This document shows positions 54,194 through 64,000 of a DNA stretch of 64,000 nt, one piece after another. Under the pieces are notes generated by a model. That model was not told the DNA's origin. It saw only the letters and a program-made list of their open reading frames with translations, and made no database searches. The stretch is from Fagopyrum homotropicum (lineage: Eukaryota > Streptophyta > Magnoliopsida > Caryophyllales > Polygonaceae), in the NCBI GenBank assembly GCA_033239125.1, contig BSWB01000004.1, positions 140,876,426 to 140,940,425 of the forward strand, in the 5' to 3' direction. Both the position numbers and the translations under genes were made by a program. Position 1 is the first letter of the stretch. Every line of letters begins with the position of its first letter.

Positions 54194-56659
54194 TCCAGGC
54201 ACAGTTGAAGAACACTTTGGCCGAGATGTCAACCGAGGTCGAACCTCAGAGAGCGTCGGACAAAACTGAAGTTTATGTTCCACCTCCTGCATATAAACCA
54301 CCACTTCCATTCCCCCAGTCAAGGGCCAGAGCACATCTAGACAAGCATTTTGATAAGTTCCTTGACTTGATGAATAAACTTCATATTAATATCCCTTTCC
54401 TTGATGCTATTCTAGGGATGTCCGCATATGGGAAGTTCTTAAAAGAGATTCTATCAAGGAAGAGGAAGTTGGAAGATTTTGGTGAAGTAAGGATGACATC
54501 TAAATCCTCGGAGCTTATTCAAATCATGAAGGAGAAGATGCCGCCCAAATTGAGAGATCCCGGCTCATTTTGCATTTCCATTCAAGTCGGGGACGCCACT
54601 TGTGAGGCATTGTATGATCTAGGAGCCAGCGTGAGCATCATCCCCGCTGGAGCTATGTGTTAGGATCGGACTTGGAGAGCCCAAGCCGGTGAAGATACAG
54701 TTGTACATGGCGGACCGCTCCATTACCCATCCCGTGGGCTATTTGGAAGACGTTTCGGTTAAGTTAGATAACTTCTATTTACCTATAGACTTTGTTGTGC
54801 TTGATATTCCCGCAGAGTACCCCGTTCCTATCATTCTCGGGAGACCATTTCTAACAACTTCGGGTTGCAATGTGGATTGTAAGAACGCCAAGTTAAAATT
54901 CAACATTGGCGGAGATGAAGTGGAGTTTGCATTGCTTGCGGCAATGAAGGGAGAGCAGCTAGGAGATGATATCTTCAACATCTATGATGAAGAAGAATCA
55001 AGAGAATTGATGAGCTCATCCTTATTAATGATCCACTTGAGAGAGTTATTAGTTTTAGCTTAATGGAGGAAGGTATAGATGTTTCTTGTGATGCAGATAT
55101 ACGGAGCTTAAAGGCGTTGAAAGAAGATCCAGGAGCTAAATTTGAAAGGCTAATCCAGGAGAAGAAAATCTCCAGTTTCGGTCCCAGTTGCGGTACCTCG
55201 ACCGAGGCACCTTCTGGACCAAGCGAGGTGTTCTTGACTGAAGAACATCTCGGTCACCCTCTCTGGACCTCGACCGAGGTTGAAAGCGAGATGATGTCAA
55301 CTGAGAATAACAAACTTCTTACCCCCTTTTCTGACAATCATTTGGTGGAATACTTTCTCCACCAAACTTCTGATAATAAAGGGCCTTGGTATGCTGACAT
55401 TGTTAATTATCTTGTTTGTCAGGAAATACCACCCGGATTGACGTACTCAAAGGAAGAAATTCTTTAAAGATGTACGCCATTACTATTGGGATGAACCTCT
55501 ACTATTTAAGAGAGGTACAGATGGAATGCTTCGAAGATGCATTCCGGAAGATGAAGTTAATAGTGTCATACGGCATTGTCACTCACTTTCTTGTGGAGGG
55601 CATGCTAGCGCTCACAAAACGTGTACCAAGGTATTACGTTCCGGTTTCTTTTGGCCTACATTATTTAAGGATGTGCAAACGTTTGTTGTCTCTTGTGATG
55701 CATGCCAAAGAACAGGGAACCTATCTAGAAGGAACGAGATGTCACTCAATAACATATAGAAGGTTGAGATCTTTGATGTATGGGGAGTTGATTTCATGGG
55801 ACATTTCCCATCATCCGGAGGAAACCTCTACATCCTTCTAGCTGTCGACTACGTCTCTAGATGGGTTGAAGCAATTGCCTCTCCCACTAACGACGCCATG
55901 GTGGTTGTGAAGTTCTTTAATAGGACTATCTTCCCACGTTTTGGGACTCCACGCATCATCATCAGCGATGGAGGGACACATTTCATCAACCGGAAGTTCA
56001 AAGCACTTCTATCGAAGTATGGGGTAACCCACAAGGTAGCAACCCCTTATCACCCTCAAACTAGTGAACAGGTCGAGATCTCAAATAGAGAAATCAAGGC
56101 AATATTGGAGAAGACCGTCTCTCGGACAAGGAAGGATTGGGCCATGAAGTTGGACGACGCTCTTTGGGCCTACAGGACCGCATTCAAGACTCCCATTGGT
56201 ACCACCCCTTATAATTTGGTATATGGGAAGTCTTGTCATTTACCCGTTGAGCTGGAACATAAAGCATATTGGGCGATCAAATGGTTGAACTTCGATATCA
56301 AAAACGCCGGTAAAAAGCGGCTATTAGACATCAACGAGCTGGAGGAGCTGCGTTTGAACGCTTATGAGAATGCCAAGATCTATAAAGAAAGAACGAAGAA
56401 ATGGCATGACAAGCGTATCATTCCTAAGGAGCTTAAAGAAGGAGACTTAGTTCTACTCTTCAACTCCCGCCTCCGCCTCTTTCCAGGTAAGTTGAAATCT
56501 AGATGGACCAGACCTTATGTTGTGAAACATGTTTTCCCTTATGGTGCATTTGAGATTTGGGGAGAAACGAGTGGAAGCTTCAAGATCAATGGTCATAGAC
56601 TTAAGAAATACAAACCGGAAGTCCCGGTTGAGGAAGTTGCACCACTATACCTTATTTGA
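54194..56659 (+). pseudogene. Protease and integrase of element C, broken, with no RT
   Basis: Continues the C polyprotein after the D insertion. The protease is recognisable (LYDLGASVSIIP, with Cys of the usual CDLGA changed to Tyr), but an extra C near 54645 shifts the frame. Further frameshifts lie near 55015 and 55445, and a CAA-to-TAG stop lies at 55757. The integrase then reads from 55526 to 56659 with zinc-finger, ISDGG, NREIK and TRPYVV segments; the GPY Gly-Pro is changed to Arg-Pro. As in D, the linker (words at 55196-55280) joins directly to integrase through SDNKGPWYADIVNYL, so the RT/RNase H deletion predates the split of C and D. Confidence 0.88.
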
Positions 56660-56909
56660 GGACACCGTACGGTCCAGCTAGCGACCTTAAATCAAGCGCT
56701 TCTTGGGAGACAATCCAAGATATTGCTTTCTTTTCCCTTTTTCTAGTCTAGCTTTAGATAAGTTTGCTTTTGCTTTGCTTTGCTTTGTTTTTGGCGTCCT
56801 GGACAGACAAAAGGTGACATCTAAGGAAGGAATACAACCCAGGAGCAACACTGGAAGGACAAAAGTTCGAGAATTTGAGAAGACGGAGTTTGACTGAGAC
56901 ATATCTTGG

Positions 56910-57495
56910 TTGCTGTCATAGCACCTCGACCGAGATGATTCTTGAGCAACCGAGGCGACTAGGGTTACTGAAGATCCACCTCGGTCAGTACCACCTCGGT
57001 CCAGTCGAGACCATCTCGACCGAGGTGACAACAGTTCCAAAAAAGGGTATAAAAGGGGGCTGAGATTTCTCTCTCTTCCCTCTCTCACCTTCTCGACCGC
57101 GGCACCCCAAATCACCTCGTTTTCCAATCTTCGATCGTTTTCAACGATTCTTGCTTCCAAACTGCAAAGAAAGGGTAGATGATCGGTTTGCAAGCGACAA
57201 TCTGCAACAAAAACGCTCCAAATCGGCCAAATCTGGGGTAATTCGAAAAAAACCCTAACTCCCTCTTCTTCCACTGTTTTTTATCAATTTGGGCTTTGGT
57301 TGCCCTTGCATTGTGCTGGAAAAGGATTAAGTACCCCATAGGAACCATTGGTAGTGATATCGGGGGAAAAGAACTGGATTTCTGAGAGTTTCGATCGAAC
57401 AACACATTGCCTCGGTCCAGTCGACCTGTGCCTCGGCCGAGGTGTTCTTGAGAGTTGTCAGGGCAACCGAGGTGGTCTGACAGAGAGATAGAAAG
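56910..57495 (+). promoter_or_regulatory. Internal promoter candidate of C
   Basis: CTCGACCGAG-type words (56920-57028) followed by TATAAAAG at 57048-57055, a CT-rich initiator-like stretch (57065-57090), AAACCCTAAC (about 57250) and words at 57412-57480, then the ORF-1-like ATG at 57496. Same order as in D although C and D differ at many bases. Confidence 0.55.
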
Positions 57496-58871
57496 ATGAG
57501 TTCTGACAGACATCTAGTTCTGAGAGATAGATCCTCTCCCTCTCCTTCTTCTTCTTCTCGCCGCTCCATACCGGTGATCCATGAGCGTCACCGAGTAGAC
57601 TATGACCGTATAGCGGCGTGTCCAGTGATTGCACCACAATTTCTAGATGTGGCTGCGTTTGATTGCCTCCACGTAGATAATGATTTGAGGCGGATGATAG
57701 CTACGGTAGGGTTGGAGAATTTCATGGAGATTAGAGCTCCAGCCTACCTCGAGCCCACCTTGGAGTTTGTGAGCTCCGTAACCTACCTGCCTACAGAGCG
57801 TGCCATCAAGTACCGGTTGATGAACCGGAACTACTTAGTTCCGATGGACCATTGGAGGGACATCTTCGGCTTCCCGGCCCCCACAGTTTTTGACTTTCCT
57901 TCTCGAGCCGTGGCTCGAGAGTTTTGGAGACAGATAGCTCACGTGGTTGAGCATGTTGATAGGTGGAGACCTGGAGATTCCAGGGAGCGGATTATCTTTC
58001 ACCTAGCCTTTAGACTTGCTTGCCGGATCTTCAGCGAGACACTTCTGGCGCGTACTGAGACGCCCCAGAAGATTAGACAGGGGGAGCTGTTGAGTCTGTA
58101 CTGTATGGTGACCGGAGGAGTTCCGGACTTTGGAGTGATGCTGGCAGAGGATCTTCACAGGATCTTCACAGGATCAAGGCAAAGGCGAGAGGAGATATAT
58201 GCTTCGGCGGTCTAGTGACTCACATTGCGAGTTAAATGGACTTAGACTTGAGTGCTTGTACTATGGTGGCGGCTGCTAAGCCGCTCGGGCTGCAGGAGAT
58301 GATTACGAGCAGGATCTTGGTTCCTCGCGGACTTACTACGCCGTATGTGGCGATGCCCTGGGAGCAGACGGCACCGCAGGGTATTAGATGCTCATCTCAG
58401 TTCTCCGTTTATGACTCGCATTACTGGTACACCGCGTGGATTCCTCTTATAGAGGACGTGAGAGACGCAGCAGCAGCAGCCCATGAGCAGGATGGTGAGG
58501 AGGATGAGGAGGAGGCAGATGAGGATGACGGTGGCGGTGCTGCCATGGACACAGGTACAGATACAGCTGGTACCAACATACCAGTCATCGATCTAGACGA
58601 CGAGGAGACAAAGGAGGAGCCAGCTACAGCACCAGCACGTCCTGCCAGGCGTAGGGTACGCAGACAGAGGGATCTAGTCGCTCACTGCCGGATTGATGAT
58701 CTGACGGATCAGATGATAGACTCCTACGCCGCCTTATCCCTAGAGATGAGGGAGATACGAGAGAGCCAGCACTACCAGCGCAGGATGGCTGAGATTCAGT
58801 TTCAACAGGTCATGAGCTACCCGTTTGACCCATCTCAGTACCCGTACGTGGCACCACCACCACCGGATTAG
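57496..58871 (+). pseudogene. ATHILA ORF-1-like protein of element C, frameshifted
   Basis: The first 239 codons (57496-58215) match the D protein. A tandem duplication of GATCTTCACAG (about 58150-58172) then shifts the frame, and a TAA follows at 58233 in the original frame. The rest (58236-58871, 211 codons) is open and holds the acidic tract, the SUMO-interacting-type motif PVIDLDDEE, the Arg-rich RPARRRVRRQRD and the C-terminal proline-rich end. The motif and the basic stretch are kept in both C and D. Role unknown, as in D. Confidence 0.85.
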
Positions 58872-60302
58872 GATTAGGGCGTGCAGGATTTCTTTATTTA
58901 TTTATTATGCAGCTCAACGTTGTCCGGTGAGTACTTTGTTTCTTTAGACTTATTTTGACCCATTGGGACAATGTGTCCCAAGTATGGGGTATTTGGATGT
59001 ATTTATATGACTTATGTGTATGCTTGTATGACTCGGTTCGGATATTTATGATTTTCTTTATGCTATATGTGTTTATCTGAGACTACATGCATGCATACAG
59101 GTTATTTGATTGAGAAAAACGTCAAAAACTGGTTTAAAAAAAATAATTTTGACCTCGACCGAAGTGACTTTGACCAATCGAGGTGCAGTACCTCGGTTGA
59201 CTTAGAACATCTCGACCGAGGTGGTTTAACTGAGAAAGTTTTCGAAACGATTTTTGTGCTTCTTATGTGGATATGACCTCAATGATGATTTTGTTTGTTG
59301 ACTGGTTTTGAAATCTTTATATGTTTGAAAGGTTTTATGATATGTTTAAGTTGCTAAATGCTTTGTTTGAAATTTGTGACATGTTTAATACTTTGTTTTT
59401 ATCCAAATTATGTTGAATTTGAAGGTTGACACCACATGATAAGTTCTCTCACTTTCTTCCTGGAAAGATCAAGGCAATTCATTCTCTTCTCTTCTTCTTC
59501 TTGATCATGCTTTAACCCCTCATATACATATTTGACTCCCTTTGCCTATCCGGGAATTCGGAAGCAAGCAAGTGAAAAGCAAGTGAAAGAAAAGATGAGA
59601 TGTTGGCTGAAAGTTATAAAGAAACAAATAGGTTTGGGGAAGTCAATCATGATGATGAGTAACTCGGCACCATTCACATAGCCGAGTGTTTGTGTCTTGC
59701 CAAAGTCGGATTGAGCGATATTCCTAACGGGTCATGGTATGTGCATCAAGGGTTTGAGGCATCTCGAGAAATTGATGATTGCTGATTTCCTACGCTTCGG
59801 TTATTGTGCACCTCTGTCCATGCATCCCAAAAAGTAAAGTAAAAAGTAAATAAGCAAAGTTTATTGGTGGAAGATGTTGACGTTCAAAGGAAGTGAAGTA
59901 AGATCCTTTTTCCCGGATTCTAGCACCACATTCCCTATATACATCCCACCCTCACACGTTTCTTGACCTTCTTTTGAAAAGACATTGAGACCTCGAGCTT
60001 GTTGATTGACTTGGTGGTTTAAACTGGATTATACATGATTATTTTCGATAATAATAATTTATTTTGCATTCTATGATTTTATGCAAAGATGAACAACTTT
60101 CTTATATTTATAAAATGTTTTGAGCATGTTTTGATTTTAAATTCCATGAAGCATTCTCTTAGAGTGATTTATAAGCGGAGCACAACACTAAAAATGTTTT
60201 GAAATACTTTTTATTGATCTTTATGACTTATAATCCATTCTATCTTGTACTTAAGATTTGGAACTTGCTTGGGGATAAGCAAGGGACAAGTATGGGGTAT
60301 TT
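58872..60302 (+). other. 3' noncoding spacer of element C
   Basis: Internal hairpin CATTG-GGA-CAATG (58961-58973) with AAGTATGGGG (58980-58989). CTCGACCGA words (59153-59222). Conserved domain ATCCGGGAAT (59548) to TTCCCGGAT (59910-59918). Terminal hairpin TTGCTTG-GGGA-TAAGCAA (60265-60282, one G-T pair) and polypurine tract (60288-60302). Confidence 0.75.
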
Positions 60303-61953
60303 TGATAGCATGAATTATAGTCTATATTTTGAGACTTGTTTAGACGTTTTATCTTCAATAATCTGCATGTTTGAATGTATATTATGTGATTATATTCTCA
60401 TTTCATCTACCTTTGCGGGAATCGAGGTCTACACCAAGTTTCGTTGTAATCGTAGGTGAAATAGCACGTTTTGCATCAAAATGGAGCTAAAGGAGCTATG
60501 GAGTCATTGTAGCTACATTCTGAAGCTTAAGGAAGAATCCAAGAAGCATGAAAATGGATTAAAGATTCACTTTGGACCAGATTTAAGAGATTTCACATCC
60601 AGTTTAGAGTCACCTCGGTCAGCTACATTACCATCTCGACCGAGGTGATCTAGAGGAGCGCCTCGGTCGAGGCGAACACCTTGGACGCGGCGAGATATAT
60701 TTTATTTGGCTGATATCTTTTATTTTTGGAAAGAGAGATCTTATATTTTTGGGCTGGATTTCTGGAAGGAAGATCATATATTTTAGAGATCTATTTATGA
60801 GATATAGATATATTTTATTAGGAAAATATCTTTTCAAGATATTTTATCTTTGGAGGTTAATTTTCCTATATAAAGGGTTGAATTTCCCACAAGTTCAGCC
60901 ATGCTTATACAAGCCTAGAGGGCTGATAGCATCCAGCAATTGAAGGACTTTTAGAAGGTTGAAGGAAGATTGAAGGAAGATTGAAGGAAGGAAGTCAATA
61001 GCTTTTATAGCTTTTGTGAAGGGTTTTTGTAAGACTTTCTTAGATTCCCTTCTTTTTTATTTGTCTTGTTGGATTTGTGATCCAAGGAACGCTATTTGTT
61101 TGATATTTGATTCAGTTATTGAAGCCTTGTTCTTAAGGTTTTTGTGTTCAAATATTCATTCTCTTTACTTATATTTGATTATTGCTTTTATGATGATGAG
61201 CGGCTAATTTCTTTGTGTGATTCTAGGGTGATTGGCTGAAGGTTGTGGGAAAGACGATGATAGAATAATCTTAAATTCCAGTAGGACCCTGAAAGCTCGA
61301 GTCTTTATCCTTAACCCTAGAACATCTCGTTCAGTCGATGAACATCTCGGCCGGGGTGGAATTCGTCTGACCGAGGTGACCTTTCTGATCCGAAACTGAG
61401 AGTTAAGTGTTAGAGTTTGCCAAATCCTATTCTTATTACACCTTTCCTGGTTCAATGCAAGCCTAGGATGAGACTTACCCGGTAAAGGTTCATTCTATTC
61501 CTTTAGTTGGTGTGTTGGTTTGAGATTATAGTTCCTTCCCTTAGTACCTTGAGACTTACCCGGTAATAGGTTCTTTCGGCTTGGGATTAGTGAGTAGTGA
61601 GACTTACCCGGTGATCTATTCCACTTTAGTAACACCTTCCCTTTGCAAAATCTCAGCTTTGTCCGCTTATCTTGAGATCTTGAGTTGGAACCACAACTAG
61701 ATGCTTTAATCCCTCGAATTGCATATATCCTTAATTGACTTTTTATCATCTTTGATTGCTTTAATCGCTTTTGTGGTTATTAGTTGCATTGACTACCTAT
61801 ATTGGTTTTGTTTCACCTAAGTCCCTGAGATCGACATCCCGGAATTCTTGCTTTTACTACGATTGACCCGTACACTGCGGGTTCGCATCCTTGTTTTAGG
61901 CATACATCTAGGGTTATAAATTTAAAGCTTGCACACACCGTTTGGAGCGAACA
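60303..61953 (+). repeat. 3' LTR of element C
   Basis: 1651 bp. TATA box 60867-60874. Three GAGACTTACCCGGTA-type copies (61470, 61551, 61599). Compared with the 5' LTR, the segment between the first two copies (about 116 bp) is missing. Confidence 0.95.
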
Positions 61954-61958
61954 CTAAA
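61954..61958. repeat. Target-site duplication of C (right)
   Basis: CTAAA, matching 39192-39196. Confidence 0.92.
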
Positions 61959-61984
61959 CTCCCTTGCGATTCTAGGGTGATTAG
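61959..61984 (+). repeat. LTR G, second part
   Basis: Short piece (ends GATTCTAGGGTGATTAG) between C and the solo LTR. It matches the GATTCTAGGGTGATTGG stretch found in C and D LTRs, showing that G was one LTR before both insertions. Confidence 0.8.
61980..61984. repeat. Target-site duplication of solo LTR S (left)
   Basis: ATTAG, repeated at 63822-63826. Confidence 0.93.
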
Positions 61985-63821
61985 TGATAACACGATTTAT
62001 GACTTAGTTTTAGGTAATCATTTAGATAGATTTCTCACTCATTCATGCATGGTTTAGCACTAGTTCACGACGTTTTGCACTCAATTCATGTATTTTGCCG
62101 AGATAGACGTCTACACGGACTTGTGCGTGTTTTATAGGTATTTCGGGAGATTTAGGAGCAAAACGATACGTTTGAGGATCGTTCATCTAGATGACACACC
62201 CTCGGACTCATTAGGACACAAGTTAAAGGCTAAGGAGGACTCATGGAGCCTTGCCAACACTTGCCATGCACCAAACCACAGCTTAATGATCCAAGGCGAA
62301 GTTTCTGCACAGAATCACGGTCCTCTGACACTCCACGGCCGTGGAATCAACCGTGGATTTTGCCAGATTCTTGTGACAGCTGTGCCACGACTCTCATGGC
62401 CAGCTCATGCAAGTTTGTTATAAAAGTGGTCCTTCATGGGCTGTGAGAGGCAGCTGGGAGTTGGGGAGTAGCTCATCCATTATCCATTTCTCTCTAACAA
62501 GAAATATTCTCAAAAAAAACAAGAAGTTTTTCTAGGAAGGAAAGTGTCAAAGAGAAGAAGAAGAGCTCCATTGAAGAGGAGAAGAAGAACACACACCATC
62601 AACACACTTGATAGTTTTGTAGTGAAGAGTTCCGGATTTTATTTCTAAGAGTTGTATGAATCATTGAACCTTCCTTTGGAAGGATTGTAAGTTGTCCTAA
62701 TTCTATTTTCAGCTTGGTTTTGTTTTAGTTCACTTGTCCATCTCTTTTCCTTCATTATCTTGCAATGGATGTTATGATTTTATGTTTGTTTGTTTCGATT
62801 TCCATTATGAACGTTGTAGGCTAAATTGATGTGGTTCTAGGGTAAGAAAGGGATGGTTATGGCTAGGGCTATGATAGGACGGACTTAGATTTACCTTTGG
62901 ATGACTTGTGTTTATGAACGTAGTTGCTGTTAGAAATCACGGGTAGTTCTTGTCTGACCACGGCCGTGGTTTAGGTAGAACAAACCGTGATTTTCCCTGG
63001 TTCGAAGGATCTTGCCTTAGATCTATAGAATGTTGAAATCCTAAGTGTTTGTTGAGTTTGACCTACCCTAGGGTAACCTAGTGTGGTGACTAAGTGTTAG
63101 GAGAGACTTACCCGGTAATCCTTGCTCTTAGATTCTAAAGACAACAACCCTTAGGTAGTGGTGAGCCTAATAAGCCGCCATTGGATAGTTGTGCTAGGAT
63201 AGTTGTTTAGGACTTTCCTTTCCAAGACTTACCCGGTAAGGATAGGTTAGACCTCCAATTAACAATCCGGTTTGTGTAGAATTCCTATCCTTAGGTTCTT
63301 AGAGACTTACCCGGTAATGAGACCTTAGGAGTGGACTAGTTGGATCATGAGACCTACCCGGTAATTGATCCCATTTTAAGAAACACTTAATCCCAACATA
63401 TCATAGTTAATACAAGGAATGAATAGATAACTTGAGTCCTATGCCATAACCGGAACTTCCAACCCCTAGAATCCGTCTTTTCTTTCCTTGATCATTATCT
63501 TATTTAGCTTGTTTATTCGTGTTGATTCTTAGTTTAGTTTGATTGTTTACTTCGCATGAATTGTGATCTTTGATTGATCACCAAAAACCAACCAAAAACA
63601 TTTGAGATTTTCTTTTCTTTATTTCTTTCTTTTCTTTCAACCTAGATCTTTACTAAATTCAATCACAATTTGAATCAATTTCACCTTAGTCTTTGTGTTT
63701 GACCTCGGAATACTAACCCTTCTACAAACATCCCGTACACTGCGGGTTTCGCTAGGTAGTTAGGAATTAGTTCGAGTTATAAATTTAAAACCCATTTGCG
63801 CATCACGATCTTAGCGTAACA
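61985..63821 (+). repeat. Solo LTR S, same family as element A
   Basis: 1837 bp, TGATAACACG to GCGTAACA, flanked by ATTAG on both sides with no internal sequence, so it is a solo LTR left by LTR-LTR recombination. Closely related to 5832-7651. TATA box 62419-62425. CCACGGCCGTGG triads at 62316-62356 and 62938-62989. GAGACTTACCCGGTAA at 63103, (AAGACTT form) 63224, 63302 and a variant at 63349. Confidence 0.95.
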
Positions 63822-64000
63822 ATTAGTTGAAGGTTGTGGTAGAGACGATGAAAGAATGAACCTTTATCTCAGTGGACCTTGAAAGCTTGAGCTTTAACCA
63901 AACCGAACCTCGTCTCAGTCAGTTCGTGCTGCATCTCGGCCGAGATTGATAAGAACTGGGCGAGACATAACCTGATTCTATCCATCTTGAGTTTAGGTTA
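63822..64000 (+). repeat. LTR G, third part (continues off the window)
   Basis: Starts with the second ATTAG, then TTGAAGGTTGTGG as in C/D LTRs. Word triad CGTCTCAG (63911), ATCTCGGCCGAGAT (63933-63946), GGGCGAGAC (63958). Confidence 0.8.

Larger units (their letters stand above)
39197..61953 (+). mobile_element. Athila-like element C, without RT, split by D
   Basis: LTRs at 39197-40929 and 60303-61953, TSD CTAAA, tRNA-Asp primer site, gag, protease, integrase, ORF-1-like gene, spacer and polypurine tract. Element D (42683-54188) sits in the gag-PR region. Removing D and one TSD copy leaves about 11.2 kb. No RT or RNase H exists between protease and integrase. Gag and pol carry several stops and frameshifts, many at C-to-T or G-to-A positions, and the LTRs differ noticeably, so C is old. 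Confidence 0.95.

Noticed and set aside
1..64000. CRISPR arrays, operons or bacterial features
   Set aside because: Spliced gene, LINEs and plant LTR elements show a plant nuclear genome; repeats are LTRs and dispersed words, not spaced CRISPR units.

Overview
This is a repeat-dense piece of a flowering-plant (eudicot) nuclear genome. It contains one clear host gene, an intron-containing GATA transcription factor of the GATA9/GATA12 type (32461-33732). Almost everything else is nested Ty3/gypsy LTR retrotransposons of the Athila lineage. These show a DLGA aspartic protease, an FMDD reverse transcriptase, an integrase ending in a GPY module, a primer site complementary to tRNA-Asp, and a protein downstream of pol that resembles the ATHILA ORF-1 family. 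Two LINE copies and a few unassigned or doubtful LTR fragments make up the rest. The species cannot be told from the sequence.

Layout. Element A (+, 1-7651) enters from the left edge and has inserted into the ORF-1-like gene of an older element F (+, 7652-11726). Element B (-, 12939-24278) is complete, with 1805-bp LTRs and target-site duplication CCCGT. Two minus-strand LINE copies follow (24600-26070 and 27524-29985), then the GATA gene and a cluster of short palindromes (34619-35057). From 38469 to the right edge lies an LTR, G, split by two insertions. One is element C (39197-61953, TSD CTAAA), itself split by element D (42683-54188, TSD CTCGG). The other is a solo LTR, S (61985-63821, TSD ATTAG), of the same family as A. 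The order is therefore G first, then C and S, with D after C. D is very young: its two 1739-bp LTRs differ at about three sites by eye.

How the elements seem to work. A and B carry gag-PR-RT-RNaseH-IN but have no ORF-1-like gene between IN and the 3' LTR. C and D carry gag-PR-IN plus the ORF-1-like gene but lack RT and RNase H through a shared in-frame deletion. Because D copied itself recently, its RT was probably supplied in trans. The ORF-1-like protein has no signal peptide or membrane segment that I can see. In C and D it carries a SUMO-interacting-type motif and an arginine-rich stretch, and it lies downstream of an internal TATA box, so it looks nuclear rather than envelope-like.

Most notable signal. 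Every LTR family carries its own short palindromic word of the form arm-CG-NN-CG-arm: CCACGGCCGTGG in A, S and F; AAAATCGNCCGATTTT in B; CACCTCGACCGAGGTG in C and D; ATCTCGGYCGAGAT in G. The words sit as half-site/palindrome/half-site triads at the same two LTR positions. They recur in the PR-RT linker and, in some elements, near the internal promoter. All five elements with a visible 3' region also share two hairpin-plus-AAGTATGGGG modules and a conserved noncoding domain closed by complementary 8-10-mers.
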